Assembly (NCBI GenBank): GCA_964632845.1
Contig: CAZWDU010000002.1
Location: 124,001 to 188,000, forward strand
DNA length: 64,000 nucleotides
Source of the DNA: JAOZHU01 sp964632845
GTDB lineage: Archaea > Thermoproteota > Bathyarchaeia > Bathyarchaeales > Bathycorpusculaceae
Direction of reading: 5' to 3'
Shown here piece after piece: positions 49,680 through 57,637 of the stretch. A model generated the notes under the pieces. It made no database searches and was not told the DNA's origin. It saw only the letters and a list, made by a program, of their open reading frames with translations. The translations under genes were made by a program, and so were the position numbers. Positions within the stretch are counted from its first letter, which is position 1. The number at the start of each line of letters is the position of its first letter.

Positions 49680-50129
49680 ATGAAGGTCACTCTTACAGTT
49701 GAAGCTGACGAGTTGAAGCTTGTGCAGTTGCTTTCGAAGTTTGCGGAAAAGTACAGGATGTCCTATAAGCTTAAGCGTCAAGCGAAGGGTTACGTGCTTG
49801 AAGTGGCACTTAACAGCGATGATTTCGGGGAGTTCATAAGGCGGATGAACCACCTGAAAGATGCGGTGTTTAAGATTGAGGAAATTCGTGGAGGCGGCTT
49901 GTTGGATAAATTCAATGTCAGTTTGACTAGGACTAACGTTGACGCTTTGATAGGCAGGGAAGCAATTGCGAAAACTGACATCAACCATATAGACGGCGGC
50001 ATAATCAAGCTTGGAGGGGAACTCTGGCTTTCTCGCCCAGCAGACGATGTGAACCTAAAAGAAGGCTCAAAAGTAAGAGTGATTCGAACAGAAGGAGTCA
50101 GCCTTATAGTTGAAGGAGTAAACGAATAG
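49680..50129 (+). CDS. NfeD OB-domain protein lacking the membrane part
   Basis: A 149-residue soluble protein. The C-terminal 65 residues match the NfeD OB fold (LIGREAIAKTDIN, GGIIKLGGELWLSRPAD, EGSKVRVIRTEGVSLIVEG). Normal NfeD proteins carry a protease or membrane domain before it. Here the N-terminal 80 residues are an alpha/beta domain with no hydrophobic helix (VTLTVEADELKLVQLLSKFAEKYRM). It pairs with the SPFH gene 2 nt downstream, the usual NfeD-stomatin operon. ATG 49680 is preferred because the promoter excludes GTG 49653. Confidence 0.75.
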   Translation: MKVTLTVEADELKLVQLLSKFAEKYRMSYKLKRQAKGYVLEVALNSDDFGEFIRRMNHLKDAVFKIEEIRGGGLLDKFNVSLTRTNVDALIGREAIAKTDINHIDGGIIKLGGELWLSRPADDVNLKEGSKVRVIRTEGVSLIVEGVNE

Positions 50130-50131
50130 GA

Positions 50132-51061
50132 ATGTATGAAATTGAACTAGCCATAGTAGGCTTCGTGATAGCCGTAATAGTATTAATCCTGCTGTCTTTC
50201 TCGGTAAAAAAAGTCAACCAATACGAAAAAGGCATCGTGGAAAAATTCAACGCTTACGAAAAAACCGTTGAGCCTGGACTGAGACTAATCACGCCTTTCA
50301 TCGAAAGAATTCTCCGCGTCAACATGCGAGAGCAAGTGATAGATGTTCCCCCGCAAGAAATCATCACCGAAGACAACGTCGTCGTTACCATAGACGCCGT
50401 CATCTATTACCAAGTAGTTGACGCAAAACGCGCAATCTACGAAATCGAAGACTTTGAACTCGCCATAGTGAAACTGGCGCAAACAACCCTGCGAAACATA
50501 GTCGGCGAAATGTCCCTCGACGTGTGCTTAACGTCAAGAGAGAAAATAAACGTGGAACTCCGCAGCGTACTTGACCAAGCTACGGACAAGTGGGGCACAA
50601 AAGTCAACCGCATTGAACTCCAGCGCATAGACCCGCCAAGTGACATACAAACAGCCATGCACAAGCAGAAAACCGCTGAACAAGAAAGACGCCAACTGCG
50701 CCTGCTTGCCACTGGCCGAAAAGAAGCAGCTGAACAAGAGAAGCAAGGCGCAATTCTGAAAGCTCAGGGAGCAAAAGCAGCAGCTATACTGGAAGCCGAA
50801 GGGGAAGCTAAAGCAGTTGAGTTGGTGGCAGAAGCGCAAGCCAAAGCCGTAAAATCAGTCTCAGAAGCAGCAAACCAATACTTCAAAGAAAACGCTCAAA
50901 TCAACAAAAAACTCGACGTGATCCGCGACACGTTCTCCCAGCAAACCAAAATCGTGGTGCCCTCTTCCGCGGACATCCTTAACGTCATAGGGCTTGAAGG
51001 AGCCACGGTGCTTCCAGTAAAGTCAAAGGCTAAAACTGACGAGTACACAGCAAGCAAGTAG
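50132..51061 (+). CDS. stomatin/prohibitin-like SPFH protein
   Basis: A 309-residue membrane-bound SPFH protein of the slipin type. There is one N-terminal helix (about 6-26), then the band-7 domain (KGIVEKFNAYEKTVEPGLRLITPFIERI, VIDVPPQEIITEDNVVVTIDAVIYYQVVD). A long Ala/Glu/Lys-rich coiled coil follows (about 205-260), and a C-terminal ADILNVIGLEG segment. Such proteins form membrane scaffolds, and a short downstream gene supplies a partner. It starts 2 nt after the NfeD-like gene. Confidence 0.9.
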   Translation: MYEIELAIVGFVIAVIVLILLSFSVKKVNQYEKGIVEKFNAYEKTVEPGLRLITPFIERILRVNMREQVIDVPPQEIITEDNVVVTIDAVIYYQVVDAKRAIYEIEDFELAIVKLAQTTLRNIVGEMSLDVCLTSREKINVELRSVLDQATDKWGTKVNRIELQRIDPPSDIQTAMHKQKTAEQERRQLRLLATGRKEAAEQEKQGAILKAQGAKAAAILEAEGEAKAVELVAEAQAKAVKSVSEAANQYFKENAQINKKLDVIRDTFSQQTKIVVPSSADILNVIGLEGATVLPVKSKAKTDEYTASK

Positions 51062-51075
51062 CAGGGGGAGTAACC

Positions 51076-51381
51076 GTGGACTTCATCCTCTACCCCCTTG
51101 CTCTGCTCCTCGTAATCATACTGGTCTTCATAGCCGTAGCAGTGAAAGTCAGCCTTTCAAAACCCAGAACAGTCAAATCCTACTACCGCGCGGGACGGCA
51201 AGTGTACGTTCCCGGCGAATTCAGCAGCCAGATGGAGCTTGACTTGAGGCTGCCCTACAGAAGATTCAAACAACTCTATCCAAACAGCAAAATATCGTAC
51301 AAAGAGTACAAACAACTCCAGACGCAGCGGGCTTTTAGGCGTTCGATGAGTTCACAGGACAACAAAAGAATGGTCAGATAA
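51076..51381 (+). CDS. single-helix membrane protein of the SPFH operon
   Basis: A 101-residue protein with one N-terminal helix (about 5-27) and a basic cytoplasmic tail with many Tyr, Arg and Gln (SYYRAGRQVYVPGEF, YPNSKISYKEYKQLQTQ). The start is GTG 51076 behind GGGGGAG, 14 nt after the SPFH stop. It is third in the operon, so it may be a partner or substrate of the scaffold. The family is not recognised. Confidence 0.6.
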   Translation: MDFILYPLALLLVIILVFIAVAVKVSLSKPRTVKSYYRAGRQVYVPGEFSSQMELDLRLPYRRFKQLYPNSKISYKEYKQLQTQRAFRRSMSSQDNKRMVR

Positions 51382-51432
51382 CGCTAGCGGCAATCAACAA
51401 TTCCCCTTTTTATTCGCGTCTCTGAAGTGTAG

Positions 51433-51450
51433 CCCCCTCCCTTTTAAATA
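51433..51450 (+). promoter_or_regulatory. CCCCCTC core plus TATA-like box, orphan
   Basis: CCCCCTC (51433-51439) is followed by TTTTAAATA (51442-51450). No gene follows in this direction, since the next is the minus-strand geranylgeranyl reductase. A GC-rich hairpin with arms GGCC/GGCC and GCCGC/GCGGT lies at 51457-51487. A short non-coding or antisense RNA is possible. Confidence 0.4.
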
Positions 51451-51551
51451 GAGAAAGGCCTGATGCCGCAACTGTTTAGCGGTGGCCTCGGCGTTGGCTG
51501 GGGATGATCTTCTGAAAACAAAAAATGAAAGGGTTGAGAGAAATGGTTTGT

Positions 51552-52715
51552 TTACAAGAGGTGTCTTGCTATGCTTACCAGTCGTGGTTTTCTCATCAAA
51601 ACCTTAGCCAAGACGGAAAGTTTGGCGCCGCGGGCAAACTCAATTATGTCTTCTGGCTTAAGCGTATCAACCAAGTCGTTCAAGTCACCGTCAGATAGCT
51701 TCTCCAGAGTCTCCCTTAGCTTTTCCACTTTTTTCAGGTGGTCGCCTCTTTCCTTCCACCAAGCATCATTAAACTTCGACAGCGCCTTCTTTGAAACATC
51801 ATTCTTCCGCAAACACTCGGCTATGGTGTCAGCTGCTATTTGACCAGACATGACTGCTTCCTTGATGCCTCCGCCGTGAATAGGATTAACGTGGTTCGCT
51901 GCTTCTCCGCAGAGCACGAAGCCGTTGGCAACCATGTCCTTCACCATTCCGCCGACGGGAACACAGCCAGCGTTTACCTCCAAAATTGAGCCTTTGCTTA
52001 TTTCTGGATGCAACTTCAGGAATTCGTTCATGTAGAATACTGGCTTCTTTTCCTGCGGAATAATGCCAAGTCCAACATTTGCTTTGTGTTCGCCTTTCGG
52101 GAAAATCCACACGTAACCTCTCGGCGCTAGCACGCTGGATAGGTATATGTGGATGAGGTCAGAAACCATGTCAACATTCGTCATTTCATATTGAATGCAG
52201 GAGTCGACCAAATTGATCTTTGAATAGACGCCTAAAGCCTGAGTTCTCAGCGGAGAATCCGCACCAACGGCGCAGACCACGACTTTGGCTTTTTCCTCAA
52301 ACTCATTCCCCAAGAACTCGCCCTTAACACCCGTGAAATAGCCATTGCCATCTTTGATTAAGCCTGAAATGAACGTGTTAGCCTGCACTGCTGCTCCAGC
52401 TTTAACAGCTTCTTCAGCAAGCCACTTGTCAAACACTTTCCGTTCAAGCACAAAACCGCCTTCGGATAATATCGCATCCAAATATCTGCCGTCAGGTGCG
52501 TACAGTCTTGCGCCTCTGATTTTTCGTGCAATGCACCTGTCAGGAATTTTCCCTACGAACTGCTGGGATGCTTCGCTTAAGCCTTCCCCGCAACGCTTTG
52601 GTGCGCCTATTTCAGCACGTTTGTCGTAGACTTTGACGGAGAATCCGTTCTCGGCAAGTCTCCTAGCGCAGGCAGTTCCCGCCGGTCCCGCGCCGATTAT
52701 TATGGCGTCTATCAT
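51552..52715 (-). CDS. geranylgeranyl reductase-family flavoprotein
   Basis: A 387-residue FAD enzyme of the archaeal geranylgeranyl reductase family, which saturates the isoprenoid chains of membrane lipids. It has the N-terminal IIIGAGPAGTACARRLAENG, RCGEGLS, the substrate/cofactor PRGYVWIFPKG near residue 200 and CGEAANHVNPIHGGGIKEAV near 270. ATG 52715 overlaps the stop of a small ferredoxin gene, its probable electron donor. Chain length is normal. Confidence 0.9.
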   Translation of the reverse strand: MIDAIIIGAGPAGTACARRLAENGFSVKVYDKRAEIGAPKRCGEGLSEASQQFVGKIPDRCIARKIRGARLYAPDGRYLDAILSEGGFVLERKVFDKWLAEEAVKAGAAVQANTFISGLIKDGNGYFTGVKGEFLGNEFEEKAKVVVCAVGADSPLRTQALGVYSKINLVDSCIQYEMTNVDMVSDLIHIYLSSVLAPRGYVWIFPKGEHKANVGLGIIPQEKKPVFYMNEFLKLHPEISKGSILEVNAGCVPVGGMVKDMVANGFVLCGEAANHVNPIHGGGIKEAVMSGQIAADTIAECLRKNDVSKKALSKFNDAWWKERGDHLKKVEKLRETLEKLSDGDLNDLVDTLKPEDIIEFARGAKLSVLAKVLMRKPRLVSIARHLL

Positions 52716-52888
52716 TCTTTAGTCACCTTTATAGCCCCAACAGGGCAGAATTTTTCGCATATGCCGCATAGCGTGCACAGTTTCTCATCGTGAATTATGT
52801 TGTCTTTTAGTTCTAATGCTGCGGTTGGGCAGACGGAGATGCAGCCGCCGCAGCGGAGGCACTTGTTATTGTTTATGTTCCAAATCAT
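52712..52888 (-). CDS. 2[4Fe-4S] ferredoxin
   Basis: A 58-residue ferredoxin with two complete cluster motifs, CLRCGGCISVC at residues 10-20 and CTLCGICEKFC at 38-48, each followed by PTAA- or PVGA-type turns. The start is ATG 52888 and the stop overlaps the geranylgeranyl reductase start (ATGA), which indicates coupling. In Methanosarcina a reductase of this kind needs an adjacent ferredoxin as electron source, so the pair is a likely functional unit. Confidence 0.9.
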   Translation of the reverse strand: MIWNINNNKCLRCGGCISVCPTAALELKDNIIHDEKLCTLCGICEKFCPVGAIKVTKE

Positions 52889-52912
52889 GAACTCATCAAC
52901 CTGTGAACCCGC

Positions 52913-52953
52913 GATATACTTTGTATATCTTGTTGTATAAGTAAACCCTTATA
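52913..52953. promoter_or_regulatory. divergent control region with two dyads
   Basis: GATATAC-TTT-GTATATC (52913-52929) and TATAAG-N6-CTTATA (52936-52953) lie between the ferredoxin and the HxlR-type gene. The second includes CTTATAAAC, a TATA-like box for the plus strand. They are placed to serve both promoters, so the HxlR protein may regulate itself and the lipid-saturation pair. Confidence 0.5.
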
Positions 52954-52992
52954 AACCCTGAAGTAAGCCATAACACACCAAGTGTGAACACA

Positions 52993-53421
52993 ATGAGTGC
53001 ACCAGTAACGTTAAGCGCTGAACTCCGCAAACTCGTAGAAGCCCGCCTAGACCAAACACTCAGAGGCATAGAGGACACGCTCACCCAAATCTTTGAAAAA
53101 CAAGAAATCACCCCGAAAGAACTGAAAGCAGAACTCAAAAGCCTCGAAGACAGCTTCAACATCCTATTCCAAAAATGGAACTTGGAGCTCCTCTACACGT
53201 TGCTCCTGAAAACCACAGTAGGCTTCAGCGAATTCAAAAAAACCCTCAACATCAACTCACGCACGCTGTCTGACAAGCTGAAACTGCTTAAAACCCACGG
53301 CTACATCAACCGAAACGTCGACGCTGGACCACCCCTAAGAGTGGAGTATGCGCTCACGCGGAAAGGAAAGAACACAGTGCTTCTTGCGTTGCCTTTGTTG
53401 TACTACTCAAGTGCCACCTGA
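52993..53421 (+). CDS. HxlR-like winged-helix regulator
   Basis: A 142-residue regulator. A helical N-terminal third (LSAELRKLVEARLDQTLRGIEDTLTQIF) precedes a typical HxlR domain, with WNLELLYTLLLKTTVGFSEFKKTLNINSRTLSDKLKLLKTHGYI and the wing GPPLRVEYALTRKGK. HxlR regulators bind as dimers to inverted repeats near promoters. The start is ATG 52993, with GTGA 5 nt before it. The in-frame GTG 52984 is an alternative. It is divergent from the ferredoxin/geranylgeranyl reductase pair. Confidence 0.8.
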   Translation: MSAPVTLSAELRKLVEARLDQTLRGIEDTLTQIFEKQEITPKELKAELKSLEDSFNILFQKWNLELLYTLLLKTTVGFSEFKKTLNINSRTLSDKLKLLKTHGYINRNVDAGPPLRVEYALTRKGKNTVLLALPLLYYSSAT

Positions 53422-53443
53422 AAACATGACCTTTACGCTTTGC

Positions 53444-53935
53444 CTATTTTTTTAGGGGTAAAGTGATTTTCGTTGTTTCCTTTACAGTTTCAAAAACCAT
53501 GCACGTAAGCGTTTTCTCTAGGCCTTTAATGAGACGCAGTTTGTCGACGACAAATTTTCCGATGGCATCCACGTTCTCCGCTCTAAGCTTCACCAGCAAA
53601 TCCCAGTCTCCGGTGATTATGTGCACTTCCTGCACTTCGGGGAACTTGACGATTTCCTCAGCAACTGTCCGCTGCGAAATCGGCGAATCATCCGCTTTTG
53701 CCCTGTAAGAAACAGAAGCCAAAATGAACGCTGTTGTGCCTGCACCAAGTTTTTCAGGAGCCAAAATTGCCCTGTACTCTTTTATTACGCCTAATTCTTT
53801 CATACGCTTGGTCTTTGCGAAAACAGTAGTTATTGGCGCATTGACTTTTTTGGCGATTTGTTTGGCGGTAAGCGTGCTGTCCGCCTGTATCAACGAGAGT
53901 ATCGCCGCGTCCTTTTCATCAAGCTTAACTGACAT
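53444..53935 (-). CDS. Lrp/AsnC-family regulator
   Basis: A 163-residue Lrp/AsnC protein: helix-turn-helix LDEKDAAILSLIQADSTLTAKQIAKKVN with recognition helix PITTVFAKTKRMKELGVI (about 5-55), and a RAM ligand domain (VQEVHIITGDWDLLVKLRAENVDAIGKFV). It is divergent from an asparagine synthetase gene, with a dyad over its own TATA box. Members respond to amino acids. Asparagine or another amino acid is a likely effector by analogy with E. coli asnC-asnA. Confidence 0.87.
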   Translation of the reverse strand: MSVKLDEKDAAILSLIQADSTLTAKQIAKKVNAPITTVFAKTKRMKELGVIKEYRAILAPEKLGAGTTAFILASVSYRAKADDSPISQRTVAEEIVKFPEVQEVHIITGDWDLLVKLRAENVDAIGKFVVDKLRLIKGLEKTLTCMVFETVKETTKITLPLKK

Positions 53936-53957
53936 AATTGTAATTATTACAGGTATT

Positions 53958-53977
53958 AACTATAAAAACCTATAGTT
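53958..53977 (-). promoter_or_regulatory. dyad over the Lrp/AsnC-type promoter
   Basis: AACTATA (53958-53964), AAAACC, TATAGTT (53971-53977): a perfect 7-6-7 inverted repeat. The minus-strand TATA-like TTTTTATAG overlaps it, and a start near 53940 would make an almost leaderless mRNA. Autoregulation is likely, and control of the divergent gene 90 bp away is possible. Confidence 0.55.
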
Positions 53978-54006
53978 TTCGTAAAAACTACGGATTTTTT
54001 CATAAA

Positions 54007-54018
54007 AAATTTATTAAC
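54007..54018 (+). promoter_or_regulatory. TATA box of the asparagine synthetase gene
   Basis: AAATTTATTAAC predicts a start near 54039 and a leader of about 30 nt with GAGG before TTG 54070. Confidence 0.5.
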
Positions 54019-54069
54019 CACCATGCATGCTTGTTTCTGCAATAAAACACAACCAAGAGGAAAACTCCC

Positions 54070-55056
54070 TTGAGCAAACAAGCAGTCATACTACAAAAAC
54101 CCGCGCCCGTCGCGGCACCCAAACCATTAGAATCACTCTCAGAAAGCGAAATCGAAAGAAAAGCCTGCATGGGCAAAATAATGACCTACACCCTTCGAAA
54201 TTTAACTGGCAAATTCTTAGACAACGGCTTCCAATGGCTACTCCCCGTAGCCTTGTCGCAGTCAACTGACCCGTTGTGGCCTGACCCAGGCGCATCCATA
54301 GAAAAACGAATTGAAGTGGACATCTACGGCAAAACAGTCCGCACAACCGCAAGCATGATAATCCACAAACTAATTGCCACCTCAACCGCCTACCCCAAAA
54401 TGTTCATCCTGTCGCCGAACATACGCATAGAAAAAGCCGAACGCGCATGCACAGGCAAACACGTGTACGAGTTCACACAGCTAGATTTTGAGGCTAGAAA
54501 TGCCACGTCAAAAGACATCATAAGCTTGGTAGATGATGCCGTGTGCAGCCTTGTAGCTAGCGTGAAACGCGACATGAAAACTGAATTAACCTGCTTAGGC
54601 AGATATGATACGCTGGAAGTTCCGAAGAAACCATTCAAAATCTACGACAAGCAAGACCTAGAAAAAGAGTATGGTGCCGATTGGGAAAGTGGCGTAGCCA
54701 TGGACAACGGCGCTCCAGTGTGGGTTACCAACATACCCCGAGAATTCTATGACTACGAAGACTTTGCAACGGGCAAATGGGACAACTACGACCTGTTCCT
54801 GCCCCAATACGGAGAAGTGCTGTCAGGTGCCAAAAGAGAATGGGAATACACAAAGATACTCGCCAAAATAGAACGCGACAAAATCAACAAAGACAACTAC
54901 GCCTTAGTGCTGAAGTTGGCAAAAGAAGGCAGATTGAAACCATGCGCAGGCGCAGGAATCGGCATGGAACGCATAGTCGGCTGGTTGACAGGTGCAAAAC
55001 ACATAGCTGAAACGCAGCCGTTTCCGAGGGTTCCTGGAACAGTGAACGACCTGTAA
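54070..55056 (+). CDS. archaeal asparagine synthetase A (AsnRS-like)
   Basis: A 328-residue class II aminoacyl-tRNA synthetase-fold protein without an anticodon-binding domain. Motif 2 is in YEFTQLDFEA near residue 135, and motif 3 is GAGIGMERIVGW near 300. Its size and lack of an N-terminal domain match the Pyrococcus-type archaeal asparagine synthetase, which amidates free aspartate. It probably makes asparagine rather than charging tRNA. The start is TTG 54070, with GAGG 10 nt upstream. It is divergent from an AsnC-like regulator. Confidence 0.8.
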   Translation: MSKQAVILQKPAPVAAPKPLESLSESEIERKACMGKIMTYTLRNLTGKFLDNGFQWLLPVALSQSTDPLWPDPGASIEKRIEVDIYGKTVRTTASMIIHKLIATSTAYPKMFILSPNIRIEKAERACTGKHVYEFTQLDFEARNATSKDIISLVDDAVCSLVASVKRDMKTELTCLGRYDTLEVPKKPFKIYDKQDLEKEYGADWESGVAMDNGAPVWVTNIPREFYDYEDFATGKWDNYDLFLPQYGEVLSGAKREWEYTKILAKIERDKINKDNYALVLKLAKEGRLKPCAGAGIGMERIVGWLTGAKHIAETQPFPRVPGTVNDL

Positions 55057-55156
55057 CCCTGCAAAAGACAACAAAGCCCTGTTTTCCCCTTCTTTTCTTG
55101 TCTTGCGCAAAGTTTATCATTCGCACGCGCAACTTACAGAGAAGAACCCGAAAACA

Positions 55157-55166
55157 CTATAAATCA
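55157..55166 (+). promoter_or_regulatory. TATA box of PEPCK
   Basis: CACTATAAAT, start near 55185, leader about 20 nt before ATG 55205. Confidence 0.5.
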
Positions 55167-55204
55167 TAAAATAAACTGTGTAAGAGTTTAACAAGTGAAA
55201 AAAG

Positions 55205-57085
55205 ATGAATCCGTACCTTGAAGTGCTGCGGCCAAAACTAACTAAACGTGACTACGAGAAACTAGCCGCGATAGCGCATCCCATAGTTCACGAGTTCATA
55301 GCCAAAGCCAACGACCTCTGTAACCCCAAGAACATCTTCATCTGCAGCGACGCTGCCGAAGACATCGAGCATGTCCGAAGCCAAGCACTCGCCACGGGCG
55401 AAGAAGCCCATCTGAAAATCAACGGGCACACCGTCCATTTTGACGGCATTTACGACCAAGGCAGAGACCGACAAGCCACCAAGTACCTTGTGCCTAAGGG
55501 GATATCCTTGAGCAAGGCGCTCAACCAAATTGACCGTCAGGAAGGCTTGTCGGAAGTGCGTGGCTTACTCCGAGACTCCATGAAAGGGCGTACGATGATT
55601 GTTCGCTTCATTTCGCTGGGTCCACCGCACTCTGTTTTCACAATTCTCGGTCTTCAATGCACGGATTCTTGGTACGTGGCGCACTCTGAAACCCTGCTGT
55701 ATAGGTCTGGCTATGAAGTGTTCTTGCAGACCGGACTGGAAAAGGATTTTCTGCGTGTTTTGCACTCGGCAGGCAAACTGAACGAGAACATGGCAAGCAT
55801 GGAACACGAAAAGAAACGCATCTACATCGACCACATGGACAACACCATCTACAGCGTGAACACTCAGTACGCAGGCAACTCCGTGGGGTTCAAGAAGCTT
55901 GCTTTCCGCTTAGCCATCCGCCAAGCAAACTATGAAGGCTGGCTGGCTGAGCACATGCTGCTTATGGGCGTGCATGGTCCAAACGGTCGCAAAACGTACT
56001 TTGCTGGCGCTTTCCCCAGTGCATGCGGCAAAACTTCCACTGCGATGCTGCCCGGCGAAAGCATACTGGGCGATGACATCGCTTACATCCGCAGCATTGA
56101 TTCAGTTGCGCGAGCGGTCAATGTTGAATCAGGCATATTCGGCATCATTCAGGATGTTAACCCTAAAGATGACGCTTTAATCTTCAAGGTGCTTAACACC
56201 CCTAACGAGATTATATTCTCAAACGTTCTCGTCAAGGATGGCAAGCCTTACTGGCTTGGAATGGGCTCTGAACTTCCCCGAGACGGGGTTAACTTTTCTG
56301 GGGAATGGTGGGAGGGCAAAGTGGATGAGAGCGGCGAAAAGATTCCGCCTGCCCACAAGAACGCCCGATACGCCGTAGCCCTTAAAGCATTGGATAACTG
56401 CGACTCTGAACTGGATAATCCACAGGGAGTAGAGTTAGCGGGCATAATGTATGGCGGTCGCGACGCTAGGGCTTATGTGCCTGTCCAGCAGAGCTTCGGC
56501 TGGGAGCACGGCATAATCGCTTACGGCGCATCTTTAGAGACTGAGACGACCTTTGCGATTGTTGGCGAGGAAGGCGTGCCTGAGATTAACATGATGAGCA
56601 TTCAAGACTTCATATCCATTCCCTTTGGTCAAAACATCTGCAACAACTTGGAGTTTGGGAAGAAGCTGGAGAAGACACCCGTGGTTTTCGGCGTTAACTA
56701 TTTCCTGCGGGAACTGGGCAATGGGAAATTCTTGAATGACATACAAGATAAGCACGTGTGGATAAAGTGGATGGAGCTGCGCGTGAATAACGAAGTTGAA
56801 GCGTTAAAGTCGCCTACTGGTTATCTTCCCAAGTACGAGGATTTGCGGAAACTCTTCAAACAAGTGTTAGGCAAAGACTACAGCAAAAAGGATTATGACA
56901 AGCAGTTCACGATTAGGGTTCCTGAAAACTTGGCGAAAATTGAGCGAGTGCAGCGGTTCTATCAGGAAAACGTTTCTGACACGCCTCTAGAGCTTTTCGG
57001 GATACTGTATATGCAACGTGAACGATTGCTTGAAGCCAAGAAACGCTTTGGCGATTATATTCTGCCCGAGAGTTTTGAGGAGTAA
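55205..57085 (+). CDS. pckG: phosphoenolpyruvate carboxykinase (GTP)
   Basis: A 626-residue GTP-dependent PEPCK, interconverting oxaloacetate and phosphoenolpyruvate. Kinase loop 1a is FPSACGKTSTAML near residue 277. GDDIAYIR binds metal, and RYAVAL and FGVNYFLRE are family segments. The C-terminus continues about 25 residues beyond many homologues. It is preceded by its own promoter and supplies or drains the citrate pathway together with the citrate synthase at 15.6 kb. Confidence 0.95.
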   Translation: MNPYLEVLRPKLTKRDYEKLAAIAHPIVHEFIAKANDLCNPKNIFICSDAAEDIEHVRSQALATGEEAHLKINGHTVHFDGIYDQGRDRQATKYLVPKGISLSKALNQIDRQEGLSEVRGLLRDSMKGRTMIVRFISLGPPHSVFTILGLQCTDSWYVAHSETLLYRSGYEVFLQTGLEKDFLRVLHSAGKLNENMASMEHEKKRIYIDHMDNTIYSVNTQYAGNSVGFKKLAFRLAIRQANYEGWLAEHMLLMGVHGPNGRKTYFAGAFPSACGKTSTAMLPGESILGDDIAYIRSIDSVARAVNVESGIFGIIQDVNPKDDALIFKVLNTPNEIIFSNVLVKDGKPYWLGMGSELPRDGVNFSGEWWEGKVDESGEKIPPAHKNARYAVALKALDNCDSELDNPQGVELAGIMYGGRDARAYVPVQQSFGWEHGIIAYGASLETETTFAIVGEEGVPEINMMSIQDFISIPFGQNICNNLEFGKKLEKTPVVFGVNYFLRELGNGKFLNDIQDKHVWIKWMELRVNNEVEALKSPTGYLPKYEDLRKLFKQVLGKDYSKKDYDKQFTIRVPENLAKIERVQRFYQENVSDTPLELFGILYMQRERLLEAKKRFGDYILPESFEE

Positions 57086-57255
57086 GCAGAAAATGTTTGC
57101 AGTTGAATCCAGACGCAGCTACAGCAACAAGGGCTTAACGGGCACTTGTGGATTGCGGGGTCAAATCTCAAATGTACTCTGCATATTGATTAGGGATTCA
57201 TAATTGTTAATTATTAAATGACTATCCATGAAAAACACAGAAAGGAAGTGAAAGG

Positions 57256-57516
57256 ATGATGAAAAAAGCAGCAGTCAAGAAAGTCACGCCCTTTACGGTA
57301 GACTTGACGACGATTGAAGGCGACGGCGCGTTTCCATGCCCCAAATGCGGAACCATGATTTCGCCAGAAGACGAAAGCGAAGAAATCTACAAGATCGTTG
57401 ACACGAAAGTAGTCAATGATGAACTCGTCGAACTTGTCGTAATGTGCGGAACCTGCGGAAGCACAATAAAACTTGGTGGTTTTCAACAAACCATCGAAGG
57501 CTTAACCAACGAGTAA
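57256..57516 (+). CDS. small zinc-ribbon protein
   Basis: An 86-residue protein with two cysteine pairs, FPCPKCGTM near residue 28 and MCGTCGSTI near 64, a rubredoxin-like zinc ribbon with a 35-residue acidic insert (SPEDESEEIYKIVDTK). Archaea contain many such proteins of unknown role. ATG 57256 or 57259 follows GTGAAAGG. It lies alone between PEPCK and the winged-helix gene. Confidence 0.7.
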   Translation: MMKKAAVKKVTPFTVDLTTIEGDGAFPCPKCGTMISPEDESEEIYKIVDTKVVNDELVELVVMCGTCGSTIKLGGFQQTIEGLTNE

Positions 57517-57637
57517 CCGCAGCACCCCTCTTGTTCTTCCATTTTGCTACTTATGCCGCCGAGCGCTAGCCACAAGTGTGTGAGATGGAACGCGCCAGTT
57601 TTATAGCGCAATTTTGTAGCCCCAAAAACGTATTAGA

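Noticed and set aside
51457..51515. C/D box guide RNA at the orphan promoter
   Set aside because: TGATG and CTGA strings are present, but their spacing leaves no room for a guide and the C box does not match RUGAUGA.
53990..54020. Second operator beside the asparagine synthetase TATA box
   Set aside because: The AT-rich stretch shows only weak symmetry; the clear dyad is the one at 53958-53977.
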